From contig NZ_JACHGV010000001.1 in assembly GCF_014202475.1 (NCBI RefSeq), positions 1,070,050 to 1,134,049 of the forward strand: DNA of 64,000 nucleotides. Direction: 5' to 3'. Under the pieces are notes generated by a model that had not been told where the DNA came from, searched no databases, and was given only the letters and a program-made list of their open reading frames with translations. The translations under genes and the position numbers were made by a program. Source of the DNA: Streptomyces paradoxus. Its GTDB lineage: Bacteria > Actinomycetota > Actinomycetes > Streptomycetales > Streptomycetaceae. How positions within the stretch are numbered: the first letter of the stretch is position 1; every line of letters starts with the position of its first letter. Shown piece after piece: positions 9,021 through 17,098 of this stretch.

Positions 9021-10460
9021 GTGGCGTCCCCTCGTCGCCGAACACCCCGACGCCGGGTCTGGCCCAAGATCAGGCTCCTGCTCCTCGTGGCGGTCGTGGC
9101 CGCCGGCGGCACGGCGCTCTACCCCGTGTGGAAGGCCGCGAACCCGGACCCGCCCGAGCTGAAGGTCCGCTACCGGACCGACACCCCGGCGACGGCGACG
9201 GCGGCCAAGCCGTCGCTGGAGGTCTTCAACGACACCGACAAGCCACTGCCGTTGAGCGATGTGACGCTCCGGTACTGGTTCACCGCCGACGGCTCCGCGT
9301 CGTACGCCTTCAACTGTGTCAACGCCGTGTTCGGCTGCTCCAACGTCGCCGGCCGGATCGTCGCGATGGACAAGCCCACGGACACCGCGGACCACTACCT
9401 GGAGGTCCGGTTCACGGCCGCCGCGGGTGACCTGAAGCCCGGTGCCAACAGCAAGGGCATCGACCTCCAGCTCTTCCGCACCGACCACGAGAAGCTGAAG
9501 CAGTCCGACGACCGCTCCTTCGACGCGGAGATGACCAGCTACAAGGAGGCGGAGAACGTCACCGCCTACAAGCGGGGCGTCCTCGCGTGGGGCGAGGAGC
9601 CGGACGGCACCAAGGCGAGCGACGAGAAGAAGACGGCGGCGAAGTCCGCGCCCGAGCCGCTGCCCGCCCCGCCCGCCGGGGTGCTGTTCGACGACTTCAC
9701 CTACCAGGGTCCCAAGGACCCGGCCCTGTTCAAGCACGGCTGGCTGGTCCGCACCAGCAAGGGTGGCCCGGGCGTCGAGAACACCTGGTCCGCGAGCGGC
9801 GTCAGCTTCCCCACCGCCGAGGGCTCCCACGCCGACGGCCAGGTGCTGAACCTGCGGGCGAGCACGGACGGCACCAAGGCCGGGACGAAGCAGGCGAGCC
9901 TCGGCACGGCCGCCAGCAAGTTCCGCGACGGCACCTACGCGGCCCGCATCCACTTCAGCGACAAGCCGGCCACCGGGGATGCCGGCGACCACGTCAACCA
10001 GACCTTCTACACCATCGGCGGCAAGGGCTCGAAGTACAGCGAGCTGGACAACGAGTACATGCCGAACGGCGGCTGGGGCCGGCCCGGCCCCAAGCTCGAC
10101 ACCGTGACCTGGTACGACCACAAGACGAACGACCGGGTCTACGAGACCACGAACAAGAGCCTCGACACCTGGCACACCGTGCTGATCCGGGTGAAGGACG
10201 GCGTCGTCGCCTACTGGCTCGACGGCAAGAAGCTCTTCCTCAGCAACGGCAAGTACGCCCCGCGGGCGGACATGTCCGTGAACTTCAACCACTGGTTCAT
10301 CGATCTGCCGTTCAAGGGCGAGCGCGCCTGGGACATGAAGGTGGACTGGCTTTACTACAACGCGAACGAAACCCTGTCGGCGAAGCAAGTGCAGTCCGCT
10401 GTCGAGGACTTCACCGACGAGGGTGTGAACTACTTCGACACAGTTCGGGAGTCCCGGTGA
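9021..10460 (+). CDS. Membrane-anchored CBM3 + GH16-like glucanase-fold protein
   Basis: A 479-residue exported protein. After a basic N-terminus (ASPRRRTPRRRVWPK) comes one hydrophobic segment (residues about 17-35), a signal anchor or signal peptide. Residues about 45-190 look like a family 3 cellulose-binding module (FNDTDKPLPLSDVTLRYWF, FNCVNAVFGCSNV). After a Lys/Pro linker, residues about 215-465 have a concanavalin-like glucanase fold, including YSELDNEYMPNG. That stretch matches the GH16 catalytic pattern E-x-D-x-E. It may bind and trim a beta-glycan at the cell surface. GTG 9021 is chosen for AAGGAG 6 nt upstream. The stop overlaps the next gene's GTG, so it works with the downstream deacetylase. 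Confidence 0.8.
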   Translation: MASPRRRTPRRRVWPKIRLLLLVAVVAAGGTALYPVWKAANPDPPELKVRYRTDTPATATAAKPSLEVFNDTDKPLPLSDVTLRYWFTADGSASYAFNCVNAVFGCSNVAGRIVAMDKPTDTADHYLEVRFTAAAGDLKPGANSKGIDLQLFRTDHEKLKQSDDRSFDAEMTSYKEAENVTAYKRGVLAWGEEPDGTKASDEKKTAAKSAPEPLPAPPAGVLFDDFTYQGPKDPALFKHGWLVRTSKGGPGVENTWSASGVSFPTAEGSHADGQVLNLRASTDGTKAGTKQASLGTAASKFRDGTYAARIHFSDKPATGDAGDHVNQTFYTIGGKGSKYSELDNEYMPNGGWGRPGPKLDTVTWYDHKTNDRVYETTNKSLDTWHTVLIRVKDGVVAYWLDGKKLFLSNGKYAPRADMSVNFNHWFIDLPFKGERAWDMKVDWLYYNANETLSAKQVQSAVEDFTDEGVNYFDTVRESR

Positions 10461-11944
10461 GGAACAGGCGGTCCGGCGCCCACAGGCACGCTGCCGAGGC
10501 AACGGAGAACAAGCCGGTGGTGAGCAGGCGCTCCGCCCTGCTGATGGGCGGTACAGGAGGCGTCGCCATGGCCGGCGGCGGTGCGTGGCTGGGCAAGGTG
10601 GTGGCGCAGCCCGCCGCCGCCCCGGCCGCCGGGGCCGGCATCGGAGGCCTCACCACGCCTCCCCTGTACGCCCCCTCCGGCCGCCGGCCCAAGTACCGCC
10701 GGGCCAGTTGGTCCCAGCAGTTCCAGTCGGGCCACGGCTGGACGCCCGGGGGCGCGGGCACCGAGTCGGCCGAGGCGAACGACAAGTCCGCCTTCGTGCG
10801 CGGCACCCAGTCGGTCCGGGTGACCACCAATGGCACCGGCAAGCAGAGTTACGTCCGCAAGACGGGCATGCCGGCGATGAGCCTGACGGGCAAGATGATC
10901 CGGCTGGTCTTCCGCGTCGACGACGTCACGAACCTGGCCAAGTGCGTCTTCTACCTGGGCAGCGGTTCCCTCGCGAACCACTTCGCCTGGACGCACCACC
11001 TCCACTCCAAGACTTCCGCGAACTACGTCCAGTCCGGGGAGTGGGTGACCGTCCACCTCCAGTGGGCGGACGTCAACGCGGCGGCGGGCACGTACTCCAT
11101 CGGCGCCAGTGGCAAGCCCTCCACGAAGACCGGCTTCACCGACATGTCGTTCGCCGTGTACGACAACGCGGGCGGTCCGGTGACCTACCGGCTCCAGGCC
11201 GTCGAGCTGATACCGGACACCGTCTCGGTCTTCCCCAAGGGCGTCGTGTCCATCACCTTCGACGACTCCCACAAGTCGGTCCACGACCTGGCCCGGCCGG
11301 TCATGGACCGCTTCGGCTTCCCCGGCACGGTCTACAACATCGCCGACGCCATCGGCACCGGCAGCTTCCTGACGCTCGACCAGATGCGGTCGATGCAGGA
11401 CTTCTCCGGCTGGGAGATGGGCGGCCACTCGTACGCGAACGCCGTCCACACGGCCAGTTACCCCAAGCTCACCGCCGAGCAGGCCGACGACGACTTCCGC
11501 AAGCTGCGCGAGTGGCTGGTCTCCAACGGCTTCACCAGCGAGCACTTCGCCTATCCGCACGGCGCGTTCCAGAAGACGTCCGACGGGGTCCCGGTCGACC
11601 AGATCGCGAGCCGGCACTTCACCACCGCCCGGTCGATCATCTCCGAGACCATCGAGTCGTTCGCCCCGGCGATGCCGTACCGCCTCAAGGCGCTGACGGG
11701 CATCAACGACGGCACGGGCATCGGCGGTACCGCCCTGTCGAAGCTGACGGGCGCGGGCGGCAAGCTCGACCGGTGCGTGAACAACGGCGACTGGCTGATC
11801 CTGTGTCTGCACAAGGTCGTCGACGGCGCTCCCAAGACGAGCACCGAGATCGGCACCGCGGGCCTGGAGGCGCTGATGAAGGCGATCGAGGACCGGGACA
11901 TCCCGGTGCTGACGGTCGAGGAGGCCATGGCCTCCTACACCTGA
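10457..11944 (+). CDS. Secreted polysaccharide deacetylase (NodB/CE4 family)
   Basis: A 495-residue protein. Near residue 24 a twin-arginine-like signal (SRRSALLMGG followed by an Ala/Gly-rich hydrophobic stretch) suggests Tat export. A beta-sandwich-like middle part precedes the NodB domain, which begins GVVSITFDDSHKS (the TFDD motif) and continues with WEMGGHSYANAVH and FAYPHGAF. CE4 enzymes remove acetyl groups from N-acetylglucosamine polymers. The second metal-binding His of the usual H-x3-H motif is Asn here (HSYAN), so catalysis may be altered. GTG 10457 has GGGAG 5 nt upstream and overlaps the preceding gene, making a two-gene surface-polysaccharide operon. Confidence 0.85.
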   Translation: MRNRRSGAHRHAAEATENKPVVSRRSALLMGGTGGVAMAGGGAWLGKVVAQPAAAPAAGAGIGGLTTPPLYAPSGRRPKYRRASWSQQFQSGHGWTPGGAGTESAEANDKSAFVRGTQSVRVTTNGTGKQSYVRKTGMPAMSLTGKMIRLVFRVDDVTNLAKCVFYLGSGSLANHFAWTHHLHSKTSANYVQSGEWVTVHLQWADVNAAAGTYSIGASGKPSTKTGFTDMSFAVYDNAGGPVTYRLQAVELIPDTVSVFPKGVVSITFDDSHKSVHDLARPVMDRFGFPGTVYNIADAIGTGSFLTLDQMRSMQDFSGWEMGGHSYANAVHTASYPKLTAEQADDDFRKLREWLVSNGFTSEHFAYPHGAFQKTSDGVPVDQIASRHFTTARSIISETIESFAPAMPYRLKALTGINDGTGIGGTALSKLTGAGGKLDRCVNNGDWLILCLHKVVDGAPKTSTEIGTAGLEALMKAIEDRDIPVLTVEEAMASYT

Positions 11945-11980
11945 GGCCCGGCGTACCGGCCCGCGAGGCCCGGACGCACA

Positions 11981-12012
11981 AGAGAGGGGCGGCCCCCCGG
12001 CCGCCCCTCTCT
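11981..12012. terminator. Bidirectional terminator between convergent genes
   Basis: A perfect 14-bp stem AGAGAGGGGCGGCC / GGCCGCCCCTCTCT with a CCCC loop lies between the deacetylase (plus strand, ends 11944) and the glycosyltransferase (minus strand, ends 12029). It can serve both transcripts. Confidence 0.85.
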
Positions 12013-12028
12013 CCGTTCCTCCGCGGCT

Positions 12029-13792
12029 CTACCAGCCGCCCTGCCCGTAGCCGCCCTGGCCGTGTCCCTGGCCCTGTTGCCACGACGGGTCCTGGGGCGG
12101 ATATCCGCCCTGCTGCGGGGCGTGGTGGCCCGGGTACTGCTGCTGGTACGGGTCGTGGTGGCCGGGGTACTCGCCCTGCCACTGCGGCTGCCCGGCCGGC
12201 GCCGGCGCCCCCCAGCTGACGCGCTGCTGCGGAACGGCGGCGTGCTGCTCCTCGTCGTACCCGGGGATCGGCTGCGGCTGGGAGGGGATGCCGCCCGCCG
12301 GGCGCGGCCGGGTGCGCAGCGCCACGCCCTCCAGGCGCATCAACTGGAGCGTCTCCGTGACCTTCTTGTCGGAGTACGGGTCCTCTTCCTCGAAGATCTC
12401 CGTCACGTCGTGCTCGTGGTCCCCGGCCACGGACACCTCGACACCGCCCTGGCGGGTGCCCCAACTGCCCTTGTGGAGGGTGAACAGGGCGTAGAAGCGC
12501 AGCGGGGTCAGCAGCGTCAGCTGGATCACGCCGTAGATCGGCGCGAGCAGGAACATGCCGAAGCGCTTGATGAAGCCCATGCCGCGGCGCGGGAAGTCGA
12601 GGTAGCGCACATTGCGCAGGTAGCCCATCAGGACCATGAAGACCAGGTAGTCGCCGATGTGGTTGACGAACTGCTGGGGCTTCATGATGGGCAGGATGAC
12701 CATCGAATAGAACATCGCCGAGCCGAAGACCAGCCACAGGGCGAGTTCCATGCAGGTCAGCCAGAAGGCCGGCCGGTACTTCTTCTGGTGCCGGAACGCC
12801 CACAGCGATTCGCGGAAGAAGGACTTGTTCCAGCGCACCTGCTGGCGCAGGAAGTGCGGCAGCTTCTCGGGGACGGCCGTGTAGCCGACGGCGGTCTCCT
12901 GGAAGACGACCTGGCCCTCCATCAGGCAGTAGTTGGTCATGCGGCGGTCGTCGCCGAAGACGGCCGGCTTGCCCAGGAACTGCTGGTTGAGGAAGTCCGG
13001 CAGGTACTTGCGCACCAGCGTGCCGCGGTACGCGGAGAGCGCGCCGCAGCAGCACAGCACCGACTTCAGCCGCGAGTAGGCGGCCCGCTCGAACAGGAAC
13101 GAGTTGCCGTAGCGCAGGTCCTGGAGACGCGTGAAGATGTTGCTGTCGTGGTTGAGCGCGAGCACCATGCCGGTGGAGGCCATGATCTTCTCGTCGGCCA
13201 GCGGCAGCAGCAGCTCGCGCACGGTGTCCCGGGACAGCACGGTGTCCGAGTCGACGCAGAGGAAGATGTCGGAGTACGGCGCGGCCTCGAAGCCCAGCGC
13301 CAGCGCCTCGCGCTTGCCCTTGTTCTCGGGCTGGACGCTGACGGTGTACTTGACGCCCTTGGCCTCGAACTCGCGGCGCAGCTTCTTGGCGGCCCGGATG
13401 CCGGAGTCGTTGGCGCTGGCGTCGTCGATAATGTGGATCTCGTTCGGCAGGCGGCTCTGCGCGAGGAGGCTGCGCATGCCCTGCTCGAACATCACCGGGT
13501 CCTCGTTGTAGATCGGGATGACCGCGGTGACCCAGGCGTTCTCCAGGTACTCCAGTTCCTCCCGCCCGGCCTTGGCCGGACGGTAGAAGAGGGCGCCGAA
13601 CATTTTCAGGGCCAGCAGGCCCATGGCGCCCATCGAGTACAGGTGCAGCGAACCGGCGTCGAGCCGGGTGGCGATCAGCGCGGCCAGGCCCAGGAAGACG
13701 AAGTACGAGACCTTCAGATGCCGCCGCTTCCGGTGCGCTCGACGCCCACCGGAGTCGACGGCACCGGGTATGAACGTATCTTCGGAAGTCAC
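12029..13792 (-). CDS. Hyaluronan-synthase-like processive GT2 glycosyltransferase
   Basis: A 587-residue integral membrane polysaccharide synthase. N-terminal hydrophobic segments (residues about 29-70) precede the GT-A domain with VTAVIPIYNEDP, HIIDDASANDS, FLCVDSDTVLS, FGDDRRMTNY and the processivity motif QQVRWNKSF. This motif order is that of HasA/NodC-type synthases. Several C-terminal helices follow, then an unusual ~120-residue Gln/Pro/Gly-rich tail containing repeated PGHH, likely disordered. The GTG start overlaps the stop of the nucleotide-sugar dehydrogenase gene (GTGA). The pair resembles hasA-hasB operons, so a uronic-acid-containing polymer is a reasonable inference. The actual donor sugars are not shown by the sequence. 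Confidence 0.88.
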   Translation of the reverse strand: MTSEDTFIPGAVDSGGRRAHRKRRHLKVSYFVFLGLAALIATRLDAGSLHLYSMGAMGLLALKMFGALFYRPAKAGREELEYLENAWVTAVIPIYNEDPVMFEQGMRSLLAQSRLPNEIHIIDDASANDSGIRAAKKLRREFEAKGVKYTVSVQPENKGKREALALGFEAAPYSDIFLCVDSDTVLSRDTVRELLLPLADEKIMASTGMVLALNHDSNIFTRLQDLRYGNSFLFERAAYSRLKSVLCCCGALSAYRGTLVRKYLPDFLNQQFLGKPAVFGDDRRMTNYCLMEGQVVFQETAVGYTAVPEKLPHFLRQQVRWNKSFFRESLWAFRHQKKYRPAFWLTCMELALWLVFGSAMFYSMVILPIMKPQQFVNHIGDYLVFMVLMGYLRNVRYLDFPRRGMGFIKRFGMFLLAPIYGVIQLTLLTPLRFYALFTLHKGSWGTRQGGVEVSVAGDHEHDVTEIFEEEDPYSDKKVTETLQLMRLEGVALRTRPRPAGGIPSQPQPIPGYDEEQHAAVPQQRVSWGAPAPAGQPQWQGEYPGHHDPYQQQYPGHHAPQQGGYPPQDPSWQQGQGHGQGGYGQGGW

Positions 13793-15060
13793 AGCTTGAC
13801 CACCCGCGGGTGGTCGGCGGATTTGCCCCGGGTGTCGAAGAGCGCCCGGGCGCGGTCGGCCAGCTCGTCGAGGTCTATCTCGCGGTGCGGCTGGAGCAGG
13901 ATGGTGAGGTCCGCGGTCTCGGCGGCGGCGAGGTAGTCCTCGGCCCGCTCGACGGGGTCACCGCCGACGCGCCAGTCCTCGACGCGCGGGTCGAAGTAGA
14001 CGAGTTCGGCGCCGCGGGCGAGGAGGTTCTCCGCGACGGCCAGGGCCGGGCTCTCGCGCTGGTCGGAGATGTCCGGCTTGTAGGTCACGCCGAGCAGCAG
14101 GACCCGGGAGCCGCGCACGGCCTTGCCCTGGTCGTTGAGGAGATCGGCGGCCCGGTTCACCACGTGCACGGGCATGCGCTGGTTGATCTCCTGCGCCAGC
14201 TCCACGAACCGGAACGGGATGCCCAGCGAACGCACCTTGTACGACAGGTAGTTGGGGTCGATCGGGATGCAGTGCCCGCCGACGCCGGGGCCGGGGTAGA
14301 AGGGCGCGAACCCGAACGGCTTCGTCGAGGCGCACCGGATGGCGTCCCAGAGGTCGACACCGATCTCGCGGCAGAACATCGACATCTCGTTGACGAGCGC
14401 GATGTTGACGTGCCGGTAGGTGTTCTCCAGCAGCTTGGCCATCTCGGCCTCGCGGGTGCCCTTGGCCTCGACGACCCGGTTCACGAACCGCTCGTAGAGG
14501 GCGCGGGCGGCCTTGGTGCAGTCGGCCGTGATGCCGCCGACGACCTTCGGCGTGTTCTCCAGGCCGAAGGAGGCGTTGCCCGGGTCGATGCGCTCCGGGG
14601 AGAAGGCGAGGTGGAAGTCGACGCCGACCCGCAGGCCCCCGGCCTCCAGACGCGGCCGGACGACCTCGTCGGTCGTGCCCGGGTACGTCGTCGACTCCAG
14701 GACCACGAGCGTGCCGGCGGTGAGGTGGGCGGCGATGTCGTCGACGGCGGCGTGCACCGCGCCGAGGTCCGGCGCTCCGTGGTCGGTGAGCGGCGTGGGA
14801 ACACACACCACGACCGCGGCGGCGCCGGCGATCACGTCCGCACGGTCGACGGCCTCGAAGCCCTGCTCCAGCATGGCGCGCACTTCGGCGTCGGTGATGT
14901 CGTCGACGTGTGAACGGCCGGAGTTCAGTCCGTCGACCACCCGTCGGCTGCGGTCGAGACCGACCACCTTCAGGCCCGCGGCAGCGGCGGACCTGGCCAA
15001 CGGCAGCCCCACGTAACCGAGTCCGACAACGACAAGATCCACCGTGGAGGATCTGCTCAC
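13789..15060 (-). CDS. UDP-glucose/GDP-mannose dehydrogenase family protein
   Basis: A 423-residue NAD-dependent four-electron dehydrogenase that would oxidise a UDP-hexose to a UDP-uronic acid. The Rossmann motif VVGLGYVGLPLA is near the N-terminus. The catalytic Cys is in PGVGGHCIPIDPNY (near residue 262), and the C-terminal part has LGVTYKPDISDQRESPA, typical of UDP-GlcDH. The GTG at 15060 is favoured (GGGG 8-9 nt upstream). An in-frame TTG at 15111 would give 17 more residues with no homology value. It is the first gene of a two-gene operon with the GT2 synthase and presumably supplies its uronic-acid donor. Confidence 0.88.
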   Translation of the reverse strand: MSRSSTVDLVVVGLGYVGLPLARSAAAAGLKVVGLDRSRRVVDGLNSGRSHVDDITDAEVRAMLEQGFEAVDRADVIAGAAAVVVCVPTPLTDHGAPDLGAVHAAVDDIAAHLTAGTLVVLESTTYPGTTDEVVRPRLEAGGLRVGVDFHLAFSPERIDPGNASFGLENTPKVVGGITADCTKAARALYERFVNRVVEAKGTREAEMAKLLENTYRHVNIALVNEMSMFCREIGVDLWDAIRCASTKPFGFAPFYPGPGVGGHCIPIDPNYLSYKVRSLGIPFRFVELAQEINQRMPVHVVNRAADLLNDQGKAVRGSRVLLLGVTYKPDISDQRESPALAVAENLLARGAELVYFDPRVEDWRVGGDPVERAEDYLAAAETADLTILLQPHREIDLDELADRARALFDTRGKSADHPRVVKL

Positions 15061-15218
15061 GACATCATTCCCCAACCCCGTTGCAACGGCGTCGGCCAGA
15101 CGCAGCTGCAACCGGCCCCCCGAGCAAATCGAACAAGTCCGATGAGGTTAACAAGACCTTCACTTTTTGACCACGTTCACCCGAGGTGCGCCTTGTCACG
15201 CACACATCTGTACAACCC

Positions 15219-15248
15219 TTGACACACCCCATGTGTCTGGTGCGTCAA
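15219..15248. promoter_or_regulatory. Inverted repeat upstream of the dehydrogenase-synthase operon
   Basis: TTGACACACC (15219-15228) and GGTGCGTCAA (15239-15248) form 10-bp arms with one mismatch and a 10-nt spacer. They lie about 160 bp upstream of the dehydrogenase start and 40 bp after the end of the beta-propeller gene. This could be an operator or part of a terminator; it is not assigned. Confidence 0.3.
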
Positions 15249-15289
15249 GAGCCTCAAAATGAAGAGGCCTGTTCCATTTCCGGCGGGGG

Positions 15290-16309
15290 TCAGATCTCCC
15301 GCCAGGCCTCCAGCGCGAGCCCCGGTTCGTCCTTGCGCCGGGTGAGCAGCACGGTCCCCGCCGAGGGCGACACAGAGGCCGCGACGACCTCCCCGTGCTC
15401 GTCGAGCGCCACCGACACCACCGCGTCGGCGGGCAGCCGGGGCCCGGACTCGGTCCACCAGGCGCCGGCAGGCTCCTGCTCGGTCGGATACGCGGCGAAG
15501 GCGACCCTGGCGCTCGCCGACCGCTGCACGAGCACGGTGCAGTCGTGCCCCTCGATCTCACACCGAACGGCGGAGACCGGGCCGGGGCCGGCGGATGTGA
15601 GGAGGGTCACCGGCTTCTCGCCGGGCCGCCAGGCGCACAGGTCACCCGAGCTGTCGGTGAAGAAAAGGGTGGTGTGCTCGGCGGACGTGGCGAGCGCGCG
15701 CAGGGTCCCCGGGCGGACGGGTACGTCGACGCCCTCGGTCCGCACCGGCCGCTTCCCGTCCCCCTCCTGCCGCCAGTGCAGGATCCCGCCGGGGACGGCG
15801 GCGTACAGCTCCACCAGTCCCGATTCCCCCGTCACCGCGGCCAACTCGCCCTGGACGTCCTGCCCTTCGAGGTTCTGCCAGGAGCTCCAGCCGCCCTTGA
15901 CCTTCTGGTTGCGCAGGCTCACCCCGCCGTTGCCGTTCCGGACGAAGACGTAGCCGCGCCCCGCGCCGTCGACGGCTACGGCCGGCGGGCCCGTCCGGTC
16001 GCCCTTCTGGTCCGGGTGCCCGATCGGGACCCAGTCCAGGGCGGCGAGCCCGGGCCGGAAGTGCGTGGAGTGCACGAGCCCCGACTCCCCCGGCACGGTG
16101 GGCCGCCAGGCGGCCAGATGCGCGTACCCGTCCCTGCCCTGGCCGACCGCCGCGCCCGGGTGCAGCTTCTGGCTGCCGCCGACGGTGCGGGGGACGTCCT
16201 CCCAGGGGCCGGCGGGGCCGCGTTCCGCACGGCAGAGGACGGCGTCGCCGGAGGGCAGGTAGACGGTGAGGCGGCCGTCGCGGCCGCGGAGGAGCCAGTC
16301 GCCGTTCAC
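15290..16309 (-). CDS. Uncharacterised beta-propeller-like protein
   Basis: A 339-residue protein with no signal peptide and no recognisable catalytic motif. It is built of repeated units with W and G positions spaced about 45-50 residues apart (VFVRNGNGGVSLRNQ, GGWSSWQNLEG, GILHWRQEGDG, DLCAWRPGEKP). This resembles the PLL/tectonin-like or fungal-lectin-like beta-propellers seen in many Streptomyces proteins. A carbohydrate- or protein-binding role is possible but not demonstrated. The start is the GTG at 16309; its ribosome binding site is poor. It is divergent from the PIN-like gene, with 81 bp between them. Confidence 0.7.
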   Translation of the reverse strand: MNGDWLLRGRDGRLTVYLPSGDAVLCRAERGPAGPWEDVPRTVGGSQKLHPGAAVGQGRDGYAHLAAWRPTVPGESGLVHSTHFRPGLAALDWVPIGHPDQKGDRTGPPAVAVDGAGRGYVFVRNGNGGVSLRNQKVKGGWSSWQNLEGQDVQGELAAVTGESGLVELYAAVPGGILHWRQEGDGKRPVRTEGVDVPVRPGTLRALATSAEHTTLFFTDSSGDLCAWRPGEKPVTLLTSAGPGPVSAVRCEIEGHDCTVLVQRSASARVAFAAYPTEQEPAGAWWTESGPRLPADAVVSVALDEHGEVVAASVSPSAGTVLLTRRKDEPGLALEAWREI

Positions 16310-16390
16310 CTGTTCACTTTATGCGGCCGGCGGGGCCCGGCGCTCCGCCCGGCCCCGCCGGGCGCACATCCGCCGTGCGACCCTGGCCAC

Positions 16391-16762
16391 ATGAACGCCC
16401 ACACGCCTGTCCTGGTCGTCGTCGACGCGGCGAACGTCGTCGGGTCGGTGCCGGACGGCTGGTGGCGGGACCGCAAGGGTGCGGCGGAACGGCTCCGCGA
16501 CCGGTTGGCGGTGGAGGGGGTCCCCGCCGTGCCGGGACCGGCGGAGATCGTCCTGGTGGTGGAGGGGGCGGCGCGGGGAGTGGAGTCCGTGCCCGGGGTG
16601 CGGGTGTCTTCGGCGCCGGGCAGTGGGGACGACCACATCGTCGAGGTCGTCGCGTCGGCCGGTGACCGCCCCGTCCTGGTGATCACGGCGGACCGGGAGC
16701 TGCGGAGGCGGGTCGGGGAGCTGGGGGCGGACGTGGCGGGGCCGCGATCGGTTCGCCCGTAG
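16391..16762 (+). CDS. Small PIN/NYN-like protein
   Basis: A 123-residue soluble protein. It opens with VLVVVDAANVVGSVPDGWWRDR, in which the acidic residue after a hydrophobic strand is typical of PIN/NYN nuclease-like folds. It continues with GDDHIVEVVASAGDRPVLV and ITADRELRRRVGELGADV, the second and third acidic clusters of that fold. A metal-dependent RNase activity is possible; relatives are often left as hypothetical. The start is the ATG at 16391. No operon partners are evident. Confidence 0.65.
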   Translation: MNAHTPVLVVVDAANVVGSVPDGWWRDRKGAAERLRDRLAVEGVPAVPGPAEIVLVVEGAARGVESVPGVRVSSAPGSGDDHIVEVVASAGDRPVLVITADRELRRRVGELGADVAGPRSVRP

Positions 16763-16769
16763 GTGCTCG

Positions 16770-16930
16770 GCGCCGGGGCTGGGGCGGGGTGGGTCCGCAA
16801 TCCGGCGAAGCGGGGTGCAGCCTGCGCCCTCCCGTGCCGCCCTGGGGGCACCTCCCAGGCCCCTAAGGCACTGAGGGAGGCACCATTTCCCGCAGTTGGG
16901 CGGGGACGCGCGGGCCCGCCCCCACGCGCC
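16770..16930. other. Non-coding intergenic stretch with imperfect hairpin
   Basis: The sequence GGGGGCACCTCCCAGG (16852 onward) faces GAGGGAGGCACC (to about 16884) as an imperfect inverted repeat. It resembles a common Streptomyces intergenic element that I recall. I see no gene here; the strand is otherwise very G+C rich. Confidence 0.4.
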
Positions 16931-17090
16931 CGCACCCGCCGTCGTACGCAAGGGGCCGTGTCGGGGGGTGCCCGCCCGCAGCGGCTGGCGCGTCAACGGA
17001 CAGTCAGTCGGTGTCCGGCTCCATCGCGCCGTTCCGGGGACGGACACCCCCCGGCGCGGCCCCGCCCCACCCCCGCTGAGAAGGCGAAGC
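16931..17090 (+). repeat. Dispersed non-coding repeat, copy A
   Basis: About 155 bp closely matching, in inverted orientation, the segment at 25776-25932. Shared blocks include CGTACGCAAGGGGCCGTGTC, CCCGCAGCGG, CAGTCAGTCGG, GGCTCCATCGCGCCGTTCC and GGACGGACACCCCC. It ends just before the stop codon of the APC permease gene (17099), so it may form that transcript's 3' region. It has no coding character and no obvious terminal target duplication. Confidence 0.75.
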
Positions 17091-17098
17091 CGAGCCGC

